Assembly (NCBI RefSeq): GCF_009857835.1
Contig: NZ_WWCL01000001.1
Span: 1,550,001 to 1,614,000, forward strand
Origin: Duganella fentianensis
Lineage (GTDB): Bacteria > Pseudomonadota > Gammaproteobacteria > Burkholderiales > Burkholderiaceae_D
Length of the DNA: 64,000 nt
Direction of reading: 5' to 3'
In this document: positions 42,946 to 51,484 of the stretch, in pieces
Layout: every line of letters starts with the position of its first letter
Position numbering within the stretch: position 1 is the first letter of the stretch
Translations under genes and position numbers: made by a program
Notes under the pieces: generated by a model
Told to the model about the DNA's origin: nothing
Database searches by the model: none
What the model saw: only the letters and a program-made list of their open reading frames with translations

Positions 42946-44940
42946 ATGCATATATTTACTCCTCGTCTTTGCATGATGGCTAGTGCACTTTTCGCTGCCG
43001 GCCTGTCTCAACCAGCGCTTGCCCAGCAGGCCACTCAGCCCACCGTTTTCGAACTTGGTAGCGTGGTCGTGATTGGCACCCGTGAACAGGCGGGCAGCCT
43101 CGACGCCGATCAGGTTTCCTCCGTAATTGATGCGGGAACGATCCGCAAGGACAATCGTGAAAACGTCGGGGATGCCTTAAACCTGTTGTCCGGTGTAACC
43201 CTGTCGACCAATTCGCGTAATGAAAAGACCATCGCGGTGCGCGGCTTCGATGCCCGTCAGGTGCCCCTGTATATCGATGGCATCCCCGTGTACGTGCCTT
43301 ATGATGGCTATGTCGACTTCGCCCGCTTCAGCACGGCAGATCTGGCCAGCATACAGGTGGCGAAAGGCTTCAGCTCCATGGCGTATGGTGCCAATACCCT
43401 GGGCGGCGCCATCAATCTGGTGTCGCGCAGGCCGAGCAAGGCACTGGAAGCCGATGCGCGTATCGGCTGGGCCAGCGGTACGGAAAAGCTGGCCTCTGTC
43501 AATCTGGGCAGCCGTCAGGGCATCTGGTATGTGCAGACCGGCTACTCTTACGATCAGAGCGACAGTTTCCCCTTGTCGTCGGACTTCCAGCCAACCGGCA
43601 ATCAGGCCTCTGGTCGCCGTAATAATGCCCACCGGCGCGACAGCAAACTGTCGCTCAAGCTGGGCCTGCTGCCAGTGGCCGGCGATGAGTACGCGCTCAG
43701 CTACTATCAGCAGCATGGCGTCAAAGGCCAGCCGCCTTCGACCGATCCATCGGTGGCACGCTACTGGCAATGGCCGTACTGGGACAAGGAAAGCCTGTAC
43801 TTCATTTCGCGCACGGCGCTGGGCCAGTTCGAAACGCTGAAGCTGCGGGCTTACCATGACAACTACGGCAATGAAGTCGATAGCTACACCAATGCCGCCT
43901 ACACGACCTTGAAGCCGGCTGGTTCCGGTAGCGTAGGCAGTGGCCGCAGCATCTATAGTGACTGGACCAGTGGTGCCGCCCTCGAACTGGAATCACACCG
44001 GCTGGCTGGCCAGACCATACGTGTAAGCGTGCATAGCAAACGTGACCGCCATGAAGAGCGCGATGCGACGGCCAGCCTGCTGGCCATCTACAAGGACGAG
44101 CTACGCTCCTATGGCATCGAGGATAGCATCGCCCTGAACAGTACGACCACCTTGTCGCTGGGCGCCGCAGTCAACCAGCTCAAACCGTTGAATGTTTTCA
44201 GTGCGGGGAATCCGTATTCCCTCCCGGATGCCAAGACGGCCCACGATAGACAGGCGGGGCTGTTCTATGATCTGGCCGCCGGCCAGCGCCTGTATGCCAC
44301 GCTGGCGCACAAATCACGTTTGCCGACGCTGAAAGACCGCTACTCGCAACGGCTGGGAACCTATATTGAAAACCCTGCACTGCAGCCGGAAAGCGCCACC
44401 CATACCGAGCTGGGCTATCGCGTGCAAGGCGACGCGACCACGCATTGGCAGGCGGCGATTTTCAACAGCGACATCAGCAACAAGATTCAGAGTGTGGCCA
44501 ATGTCTCCGGCACCAAGGCGCAAATGCAGAATCTCGGTCGGGTACGCATCTCGGGACTGGAACTGGAAGGCGAGCATCAATGTAATAGCGTGCTGAGTCT
44601 GGGCGGCAGCTATACCTATCTGGATCTGAAAAACCGTAGCAATCCCACGACGCGGATGACCGATGTGCCACAGCAGAAGTTGCTGCTGAAGGCGGCACTG
44701 CAAGTACGCGCCGATACGGAACTCAGTGGCTTTGCCGAGCACAACAGCAATCGCTGGGCATCGAATACCGTGCAACTGGCCAGTTTTACCACCATGAATC
44801 TGAAAGCCAGCTACCACCCTAACGCCCACATCAGTCTGGAGAGCGGCGTCAATAACGTTGCTGACCGCAACTATGCCTTGGCAGACGGTTTCCCTGCGGC
44901 AGGACGTCAGTGGTTTGCACAACTGGCTTACCAGTATTGA
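42946..44940 (+). CDS. TonB-dependent receptor, probable molybdate/tungstate-complex uptake
   Basis: A protein of 664 residues: signal peptide ending ALAQ, plug ('VGDALNLLSGVTLSTNSRNE', 'AVRGFDARQVPLYIDGIPVY') and a barrel ending 'RQWFAQLAYQY'. It resembles siderophore-type receptors in size. Two ModE-like operators directly upstream and the molybdenum-related genes downstream suggest that it imports a molybdenum or tungsten chelate (inference). No clear ribosome binding site precedes the ATG. Confidence 0.9.
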   Translation: MHIFTPRLCMMASALFAAGLSQPALAQQATQPTVFELGSVVVIGTREQAGSLDADQVSSVIDAGTIRKDNRENVGDALNLLSGVTLSTNSRNEKTIAVRGFDARQVPLYIDGIPVYVPYDGYVDFARFSTADLASIQVAKGFSSMAYGANTLGGAINLVSRRPSKALEADARIGWASGTEKLASVNLGSRQGIWYVQTGYSYDQSDSFPLSSDFQPTGNQASGRRNNAHRRDSKLSLKLGLLPVAGDEYALSYYQQHGVKGQPPSTDPSVARYWQWPYWDKESLYFISRTALGQFETLKLRAYHDNYGNEVDSYTNAAYTTLKPAGSGSVGSGRSIYSDWTSGAALELESHRLAGQTIRVSVHSKRDRHEERDATASLLAIYKDELRSYGIEDSIALNSTTTLSLGAAVNQLKPLNVFSAGNPYSLPDAKTAHDRQAGLFYDLAAGQRLYATLAHKSRLPTLKDRYSQRLGTYIENPALQPESATHTELGYRVQGDATTHWQAAIFNSDISNKIQSVANVSGTKAQMQNLGRVRISGLELEGEHQCNSVLSLGGSYTYLDLKNRSNPTTRMTDVPQQKLLLKAALQVRADTELSGFAEHNSNRWASNTVQLASFTTMNLKASYHPNAHISLESGVNNVADRNYALADGFPAAGRQWFAQLAYQY

Positions 44941-44990
44941 GTAAGAGGCGAGCTGGTCGCTCGCTTCCGGTCTAACTTTAGGAGCATGAT

Positions 44991-45542
44991 ATGACAATAG
45001 CTTTACCCCGTTTTCTTCCCAGTCTGGCACTGGCTGCGACACTGGCGCTAGGCAATTTCGCCCACGCCCATCCTGTCACCGGCGACCCATCCCGGTATGT
45101 GACGACACAGTTAGCTGTTCAGGGCGCTGTCGAGCATACGCTGACGCTAGGTGTCGCCGAGCTGCGCCAGCTGGCCCAGCGTTATCCGGGCGATGCGACC
45201 GTCAAACTGCAGCACGGCAGTGCTGGGGCCAGCAGCAAGCTGTCTGGCGTGCGTCTGCGTGATGTTCTGGCCCAGGCCAGCGTCATCAGCAAAGACCATA
45301 ATGACGTCAAAAAGACTGTCATCATCGCGACCGCCAGCGATGGCTACGCCGTGGTGTTTTCATGGTCGGAACTGTTCAACTCCCCGCTAGGCGATGGCGT
45401 GCTGGTCGTGCTGGACAAGGATGGTGCAGCGCTGGGGGATGACGAAGGACGGATCGCGCTGATTTCGGCGCAGGATCTGCGTACCGGCCCCCGTCACGTG
45501 AAATGGCTGCAGCGCATAGACGTGAAGAAGATCGTCGAATGA
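44991..45542 (+). CDS. periplasmic protein with molybdopterin-oxidoreductase (sulfite-oxidase-like) fold
   Basis: A protein of 183 residues with a signal peptide of about 26 residues (ends AHA). The segments 'KLSGVRLRDVLAQASV', 'IIATASDGYAVVFSWSELFN' and 'LVVLDKDGAAL' with 'RTGPRHVKWLQRIDVKKI' follow the PF00174-type fold. There is no Cys anywhere in the protein, so the usual cofactor ligand is missing and it is probably not an enzyme; a molybdate- or metal-binding role is possible. AGGAG before the ATG. Coupled to the next gene by an ATGA overlap. Confidence 0.8.
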   Translation: MTIALPRFLPSLALAATLALGNFAHAHPVTGDPSRYVTTQLAVQGAVEHTLTLGVAELRQLAQRYPGDATVKLQHGSAGASSKLSGVRLRDVLAQASVISKDHNDVKKTVIIATASDGYAVVFSWSELFNSPLGDGVLVVLDKDGAALGDDEGRIALISAQDLRTGPRHVKWLQRIDVKKIVE

Positions 45543-46129
45543 ACCGCGCCGCCGGCCCCGTTATCGCGCCTGCTGATGCGCACGTCTTGCGTTTGCTGGG
45601 GCGTGCCGTGAATGGGGTCATGGGCCATGCACAAGCGGGGGATTTGCCTTTGAGTGCATGGACGCTGGGCTTGCCGCAGGACGAACTATGCGCTCTGCTG
45701 AGCTTTTGCTTCCCCGAGCTGGAGGATCTCGAGCGTTTGCCTGCACATCAGTATGACACCTTAATGAGGCAAGCCAGCTGGGAGCAGCGGCAACTGGTGC
45801 AGCTGTTGCTGGCACAGCGAACCGTTCCAGTGGTCGAACGGCATGCGCACTGGACGGCCCATGTCGTGGCTGCGGCCGCGCAAGGCAGTCGTCACTTATG
45901 GGAGGACATGGGGCTGGGTGGGCGCGAAGAGGTCAGTACGCTACTACAATATTTTTTCGCCCCGTTTTGCGAAAGAAATGTCGCCCATCTTAAATGGAAG
46001 CGCTTTATGTTTGATCAGCTAGCCTTAATGCATCCTGATGTGCGAGTGCGCAAACCAGACTGCACGCTGTGCAAGCAGCAGCTGGCTTGTTTTCCGACAG
46101 AATTTGCGGAACTAACCAAACCTGCCTGA
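45539..46129 (+). CDS. nifQ: NifQ-like molybdenum-handling protein
   Basis: A protein of 196 residues. The C-terminal third follows NifQ: 'FAPFCERNVAHLKWKRFMFD' and the cluster motif C-x2-C-x5-C in 'KPDCTLCKQQLACF'. NifQ proteins carry a Mo-Fe-S cluster and donate molybdenum. The first Cys of the usual C-x4-C-x2-C-x5-C motif is Val here. No nitrogenase genes are near, so it may serve molybdenum storage or another Mo enzyme (inference). Confidence 0.78.
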   Translation: MNRAAGPVIAPADAHVLRLLGRAVNGVMGHAQAGDLPLSAWTLGLPQDELCALLSFCFPELEDLERLPAHQYDTLMRQASWEQRQLVQLLLAQRTVPVVERHAHWTAHVVAAAAQGSRHLWEDMGLGGREEVSTLLQYFFAPFCERNVAHLKWKRFMFDQLALMHPDVRVRKPDCTLCKQQLACFPTEFAELTKPA

Positions 46130-46180
46130 CATTGCATCTATTGAGGCCGGATTTATGGCACGGTGATGATAGACGTAGCA

Positions 46181-46216
46181 TGTCTTGGCAAATCTAGCCT
46201 GAGATTTGCCAAGACA
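46181..46216 (+). terminator. 15-bp perfect hairpin after the molybdenum operon
   Basis: TGTCTTGGCAAATCT and AGATTTGCCAAGACA pair fully around a 6-nt loop, 52 bp after the NifQ-like stop. Without a T tract it may act as an mRNA-stabilising end. A 50-codon open frame that follows (46257-46406) has no family features. Confidence 0.6.
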
Positions 46217-46499
46217 ATTCTGCTCCGGCTTCACTATCCCTTCTCATGTAGATGAAATGACGATGAGTAAGATATCAATCAAGATACGCCTCTGGCGCGA
46301 TAGTGAAGCTGCTATAGAGCCCGGTAAAGCGGATCATCGTGCGTGTGACAATCTGAGTACATTGCCCAACCTAGAGTTGCTATTCTCCCTGGGGGCTATC
46401 GGTTAGGGACGGGCGGGAGGCACCCATCATCGATGCGACAGAGCGTGCAATTTTTGGTGATATCTGCATGCCATTTTTTACTAGTTGAGAAATGAACTG

Positions 46500-47654
46500 A
46501 TGCGGAAAATTTCGACGAAATTCCACTTGCCTGAGTATGCCGCCGGACTCTTGACATCACTTTTCCTGAATACGGGATTTGCCCAGACTACGCCGGCACC
46601 ATCCGAACAGGCTCCGTTGGCCCGGGTGGAAGTTGCTGGCAGGGCTGATGTGGATGAGCGGCCTTATGAGCGCTTTGTTAAAGCGATGGATTTCTTCGAT
46701 GCGGAGAGTCCGAAGCTGGCTCCGCAGTCAAAGTTGCGCTTTCGCCTGGTAACAAAGCATCGCTCGGCCCGCGTGGATGAACTCAAGCTTGCCGTGACCG
46801 GGCCGACAGTGCATATTCCGCTTGAACTCATGCCGCAAAATTTCTTCACCATCGAACGCAACGCGCGGGCATTGCATGAGGACGCTACCGTGCGCAGCAA
46901 TCGCAAGAACGGCACATTTGACTGGAGCGTTGATGTGCGTACACCTGGATTGCCCCGTAATACGCGACGGCTCGGGGATCTGCGCTTGCAATGCCGGATC
47001 GAATTGCTGGCCGCGAAGCTGGGGCAACATGTGTTCTCGCCCCTGTATTTCGTGCAGACGGCGGCGGGAGCGGACCCTTGCGCTCTGCGTAACACAAGCA
47101 TGCTGTTGATCGGGGACGAGCCGATCTTCGCGGTGACCCTGGTTCAGGGGGCACGACGTCAAGTATTACCCGCGGCCAGTCTTTATGGCGGTTCGCTTCC
47201 TTCGTGGACTAAGGCCATCACGGGCGACTGGCTTGGGCGCGACCACCTCTTTGAAGTACCGCTGTGGGATGCCAGTTGGCCAGACGATACCTTGGTCGAG
47301 CTGGAGCCGATGCGCACGGTACAAGCAAACGCCACGGAAGCCGAGCCGCCGCCCGCAAGCGAGCTGCTCCAATCGGTGACGCGAGAAAGCCTGGCGCGCT
47401 GGGTCATTGAAGGCCGTACCAGTGGCAAGGATGTGGAGGGAGTGTTTGGCCATCCCGAAGTCATACAGTTCTCGCATGGTGACGCGTCCTGGGTCTTTCG
47501 GACCGAAACAGGTAGCGGCAAAATAATATCCGCAGTTCCGGTTCTTGGCATACTGCTTAAGCCGGAGCGCAAGCTAAAGGAATTGCACCTCATCATCGGC
47601 CCTGGTGGCATCGTCAAACAATATCAACTGGAGGAAATGGTGCTTCGCTTCTAG
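46500..47654 (+). CDS. hypothetical exported protein with BamE/SmpA-like C-terminus
   Basis: About 384 residues from the ATG at 46500. A signal peptide to about residue 30 (ends GFAQ), a middle region of no recognised family ('HIPLELMPQNFFTIERNAR', one Cys pair), and a C-terminal segment 'WVIEGRTSGKDVEGVFGHPE' with 'DASWVFRTETG' and 'LHLIIGPGGIVKQY' that follows the BamE/SmpA pattern. It may assist envelope protein folding. A single gene with no obvious partners. Confidence 0.62.
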   Translation: MRKISTKFHLPEYAAGLLTSLFLNTGFAQTTPAPSEQAPLARVEVAGRADVDERPYERFVKAMDFFDAESPKLAPQSKLRFRLVTKHRSARVDELKLAVTGPTVHIPLELMPQNFFTIERNARALHEDATVRSNRKNGTFDWSVDVRTPGLPRNTRRLGDLRLQCRIELLAAKLGQHVFSPLYFVQTAAGADPCALRNTSMLLIGDEPIFAVTLVQGARRQVLPAASLYGGSLPSWTKAITGDWLGRDHLFEVPLWDASWPDDTLVELEPMRTVQANATEAEPPPASELLQSVTRESLARWVIEGRTSGKDVEGVFGHPEVIQFSHGDASWVFRTETGSGKIISAVPVLGILLKPERKLKELHLIIGPGGIVKQYQLEEMVLRF

Positions 47655-48342
47655 CATCCTCCCGCGCTGAATTTCCGCTTTGGGGTGTGGAAGCAGACAC
47701 GTCATTAAGCGTACTAGACCAGATCAGTTGCCGGAAGTGCTCTCATACCATAGGCTAGACCAGATCATTGACCAGCGATGTTGAAAAATGCTAATTTATT
47801 TTGGATGCAAAATTTGCACTAAAATGCGATCGTAGCAGCGCCGCCAATTTGTAAAAAATTGTGACAAAAATGATATTTTTGCCAAGTTATTACCATTCAT
47901 TTTCGTTCTTTCTTTACTTCATTGCCAGATTTATTCACAAAATAACTTTTTATTGGTGAATAAAATTCCGTGGTCCTGACGGAAATGGCTTCACGCCACA
48001 TTTTTCTTAGATCATCCTTAAAGTTGCGCGCTTTTTACATTTATGGCGCTCTTTTGTTGTTTTCTATCTTGATGTCAGAACGGCCATTGACGCTCGAATT
48101 TGTCATATGTTGTTATATGACATCAGCTGCTGTGGCGTATGCCCCACAAGCTGAGGGACTCAAGAAATAAGTTGGCCTTAAAAAAGAGAGCGAAGTACTG
48201 GTTCAGTTTGAAGTGATGGTTGTCCCCAAGACGCTGTGCCCTTTCTGAATTAACACGTAGCAAATCCAGGGTAGCCAACGTTTAGTGGCGCGCCGAGTTT
48301 GTCGGCGTGGCCGTAACCCTCCATTCTTCAAACGGAAATTTC
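47655..48342. other. 688-bp AT-rich stretch with repeat R2b, no supported gene
   Basis: It contains repeat R2 copy b (47717-47749) and a near duplicate CTAGACCAGATCA 40 bp later. The part from 47780 to 47960 is much richer in A and T than its surroundings and probably serves as the upstream region of the following receptor. A 66-codon open frame (47970-48170) with two hydrophobic stretches has no ribosome binding site and is doubtful. Confidence 0.5.
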
Positions 48343-51096
48343 ATGACCAAAGAAACCGTAATCTCGCGCTCGCTGCGCCTGGCGTTCTCCGGCGCTGTCG
48401 CGTTCGGCACCATTGCCGCACAAGCGCAAACCACCGATGCTTCCATGCAGCGCGTGGAAATCACTGGCTCCTCGATCAAGCGTGCCCAAGCGGAAGGTGC
48501 ACTGCCGGTACAGACCGTGACCCACGAAGACATCGCCAAGATGGGCGTAACCAACACCGAAGCGTTGCTGCAGCAAATAACCGCCATCTCGGCAGTGGGC
48601 GGCGTGCCTAGCGCCACCGGTGTAGGCTCCTCGACCTACGGCGAAGCCACCGTGTCGCTGCGCGGCATCGGCGGCAGCAAGACCCTGATTCTGGTGAACG
48701 GCCGCCGTCTGGCCAACTACGCCACCGACGGCACCGCGGTCGACATCAACGCAATCCCGCTGGCAGCCGTGGACCACGTGGAAGTGCTGAAAGACGGCGC
48801 TTCCGGCGTGTACGGTTCCGACGCCATCGGCGGTGTGATCAACTTCATCCTGCGCAATAACTTTAACGGCGTTGAAGCGTCCGCCTACGCTTCGGCTACC
48901 AAGGATGGCGGCGGCCTGACCAAGAAGGCTTCCGTGATCGCCGGCTGGGGCGACTTCGACGAAGACCGCTACAACATCACCGTGGCAGCCGACGTCTCCA
49001 AAGACACCACCATCTACGGCTCGCAGCGCAGCTACGCCAAGAACAGCTGGAACAACAACGGCCTGCGCGAGCAGAGCGCGACCCCGAGCGGCGCCATCAC
49101 CAGCTTCCTCCCGAACACCACCCCGAACCAGTTCGGCGTGATCCCGAACACGCTGGCAGCGCTGGGCAAAGGTCTGGGCAACCCGCTGGCACCGAATAAC
49201 TGCGCCGCCAACGGCAGCGAATACGACGCCAACCTGGACACCTGCCGTTTCAACTCGGCGCCATACGTGGGCCTGGTACCGCAAACCGAGCGCGCCAACC
49301 TGTCGGCTTCGTTCCGCTTCAAGCTCAACGAGAACAATGAGCTGTTCGTGGAAGGCTTCCACTCGCAGCAGAAGACCGATAACAACTCGCAACCTTCGCC
49401 ATACAGCAATTCCTTCCTGTCGACCGACAGCGCCTTCGCTGCCGCCAATGTGTACCCGTCGATCATCGTATCGCCGAGCAGCCCTTACTACCCGGCTGCC
49501 TGGCTGGCTGCCAACGCGCCTGCCCAGGCAGGCAAGCCCATCAGCGTCAGCTATCGCGCATTTGATGCCGGCAACCGCTCGACCGAAGACATGGCCAAAC
49601 TGTCGCACCTGGTCATCGGTATGCGTGGCGTGGTCAAGGGCTACGACTATGACGTGGCCTACACCCACAACTCGAGCGACGTGAGCGAGAGCACCCAGCA
49701 GGGTTACTCGAATCAGGTGGCGCTGGTCAAGCTGCTGAGCAACAACCCGGCCTTCAACCCATGGACCAAGTTCCAGTCGCCCGAGCTGGCCAAGCAGATC
49801 TACGCCACCAACTATGTGGGCCAGATGATCCACTCGACCCTGACCAATGACTCGCTGACCGCGCGCATGTCGGGCGATCTGTATCAGCTGCCAGCCGGCA
49901 TGGCCAAGTTCGCACTGGGCGCATCGGCCACCAGCGAAAAACTGGACCTGAACCCATCGGCTGCCTACCAGTCGGGCGACGTCTCCGGCTACGGCGGCCA
50001 GGTGCTGCCGCTGTCGGCTTCGCGTTCCTATCAGGCCATCTTCGGCGAACTGAATGTGCCTATCGTTAAGCATCTGGAATCGGATCTGGCCCTGCGTACC
50101 GACCGTTATCCTAACGCCACCTCGACCAATCCTAAGATCAGCTTCCGTTATCAGCCGCTGTCGCAGCTGCTGGTACGCGCCTCCTATGGCCGTGGCTTCC
50201 GCGTCGGCGCTCTGCCTGAGCTGAACAATCCGCAGACCGTGGCCACCACTGCGACCTTCACCGATCCGGTGAGCGGCACCAGCGGCCAGTTCAACCAGAC
50301 CGTAGGCGGCAACGCCAACCTGAAACCAGAGAAGTCGGAACAGTCCTCGCTGGGCCTGGTGATCGATCCGGTGCAGGGCGTGTCTATCGCTGTGGACTAC
50401 TGGAAGATCAACGTCAACAACCTGATCACCACCCTGAGCCCAGAGTTCATCGTGGAAAAGGCAGCAGCTGGCGACAGCAACTACACCGGTCTGGTTCGAC
50501 GTGATGCGGGCGGCAACATCACCAACATCTACGCCACCAACCTGAACGCCGGTTCGCTGAAAACCGAAGGGATCGACATCGACGCCCGCTGGACCATCGC
50601 CAAGACGGCCAACTACGGCACCTTCGCGACCCGTCTGAACGGTACCTACACCACCAAGTTCGACGAGAAACTGCCAGACGGCACGGTGCAGGCAAGCGTT
50701 GCCCACACCATCGACGCCAACGGCAGCCCGCTGAACGCAGTGGCCAACGGCGGCGTAATCTTCCGCTGGAAGCATCAGTGGACCATGGACTGGAAATACC
50801 AGAAGTGGGGTGTGAACCTGACCCAGAACTTCCAGTCGGGCTACTGGGATGCTGCCCGTGCTGACTCCGCGACCGGCACCGACGCCGTGCACGTGGGCGC
50901 GTTCTCGACCTGGGATGCACAGGCTTCGTACAGCGGCTTCAAAAACCTGCAGATCCGTGCAGGCGTGAAAAACCTGTTCAACCGCAAACCACCGGAAGTT
51001 ATCACCCTGGGCAACTACTTCCAGGGCGGCTACGATCCTAGCTACTATGACGCCCACGGCGCCACCGGCTACATCAGCGCAACTTACAAGTTCTGA
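48343..51096 (+). CDS. TonB-dependent receptor, strongly codon-biased
   Basis: About 917 residues from the ATG at 48343 (GGAAATTTC upstream). Signal peptide ending AAQAQ, plug ('SIKRAQAEGALPVQTVTHED', 'VEVLKDGASGVYGSDAIGG') and barrel ending 'GYISATYKF'. Codons end in C or G far more uniformly than in the other receptors, which suggests very high expression. It stands alone between an AT-rich leader and an intrinsic terminator. The family includes receptors for plant oligosaccharides and peptides; ligand unknown. Confidence 0.93.
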   Translation: MTKETVISRSLRLAFSGAVAFGTIAAQAQTTDASMQRVEITGSSIKRAQAEGALPVQTVTHEDIAKMGVTNTEALLQQITAISAVGGVPSATGVGSSTYGEATVSLRGIGGSKTLILVNGRRLANYATDGTAVDINAIPLAAVDHVEVLKDGASGVYGSDAIGGVINFILRNNFNGVEASAYASATKDGGGLTKKASVIAGWGDFDEDRYNITVAADVSKDTTIYGSQRSYAKNSWNNNGLREQSATPSGAITSFLPNTTPNQFGVIPNTLAALGKGLGNPLAPNNCAANGSEYDANLDTCRFNSAPYVGLVPQTERANLSASFRFKLNENNELFVEGFHSQQKTDNNSQPSPYSNSFLSTDSAFAAANVYPSIIVSPSSPYYPAAWLAANAPAQAGKPISVSYRAFDAGNRSTEDMAKLSHLVIGMRGVVKGYDYDVAYTHNSSDVSESTQQGYSNQVALVKLLSNNPAFNPWTKFQSPELAKQIYATNYVGQMIHSTLTNDSLTARMSGDLYQLPAGMAKFALGASATSEKLDLNPSAAYQSGDVSGYGGQVLPLSASRSYQAIFGELNVPIVKHLESDLALRTDRYPNATSTNPKISFRYQPLSQLLVRASYGRGFRVGALPELNNPQTVATTATFTDPVSGTSGQFNQTVGGNANLKPEKSEQSSLGLVIDPVQGVSIAVDYWKINVNNLITTLSPEFIVEKAAAGDSNYTGLVRRDAGGNITNIYATNLNAGSLKTEGIDIDARWTIAKTANYGTFATRLNGTYTTKFDEKLPDGTVQASVAHTIDANGSPLNAVANGGVIFRWKHQWTMDWKYQKWGVNLTQNFQSGYWDAARADSATGTDAVHVGAFSTWDAQASYSGFKNLQIRAGVKNLFNRKPPEVITLGNYFQGGYDPSYYDAHGATGYISATYKF

Positions 51097-51167
51097 TCGT
51101 ATCGCTGGGCTGTAACTGAAAAAGCCCTGCATGTTCTGCACGCGGGGCGAATCAGATGGCTGTTCTC

Positions 51168-51202
51168 CACCCTATAGGCCGTATGCTTATAGGGTGTTTT
51201 TA
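51168..51202 (+). terminator. intrinsic terminator after the codon-biased receptor
   Basis: CACCCTATA and TATAGGGTG form a 9-bp stem with an 11-nt loop followed by a run of T. Confidence 0.85.
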
Positions 51203-51209
51203 TTTCCGT

Positions 51210-51408
51210 CTTGAACCGAGTATGAGTCGAGGTGGCAATTGCCGGGATAATGCCCTTGCTGAATCGTTCTTCTGCAGCTCAAAAAAGAGTGTGTCGGCAA
51301 GCGCATTTACAGAACCCGTGATTTGGTCCGTGCCGATATCTTCGATTACATCGAAGTCCTTTGCAATCGAACCCGGCGGCCTATCCATCCAGGCCACGTC
51401 AGCTATTC
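51210..51408 (+). pseudogene. IS3-family transposase (OrfB) C-terminal remnant, frameshifted
   Basis: The frame at 51218 reads 'PSMSRGGNCRDNALAESFF' and CSSKK; then a shift is needed to continue with 'KRIYRTRDLVRADIFDYIEV' and 'LCNRTRRPIHPGHVS'. This is the end of an IS3-type integrase core, including the DNA-x-AE-x-FF motif with the catalytic Glu. No inverted repeats or OrfA are left. Confidence 0.8.
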
Positions 51409-51484
51409 ATTTTGTTAGGGCTGAACTACTGGTATAGTCATGTGTTTGAATGGCAACATGCCATCCTGGTAGAGGACTAGAAAA

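Noticed and set aside
47970-48170. 66-codon frame with hydrophobic segments
   Set aside because: Starts with GTG without a ribosome binding site in AT-rich DNA; composition explains the hydrophobicity.
48328-51141. 937-codon open frame on minus opposite the codon-biased receptor
   Set aside because: It is a by-product of strong third-position GC bias in the receptor gene; its translation is low-complexity Val/Gly/Arg/His-rich with no family features.
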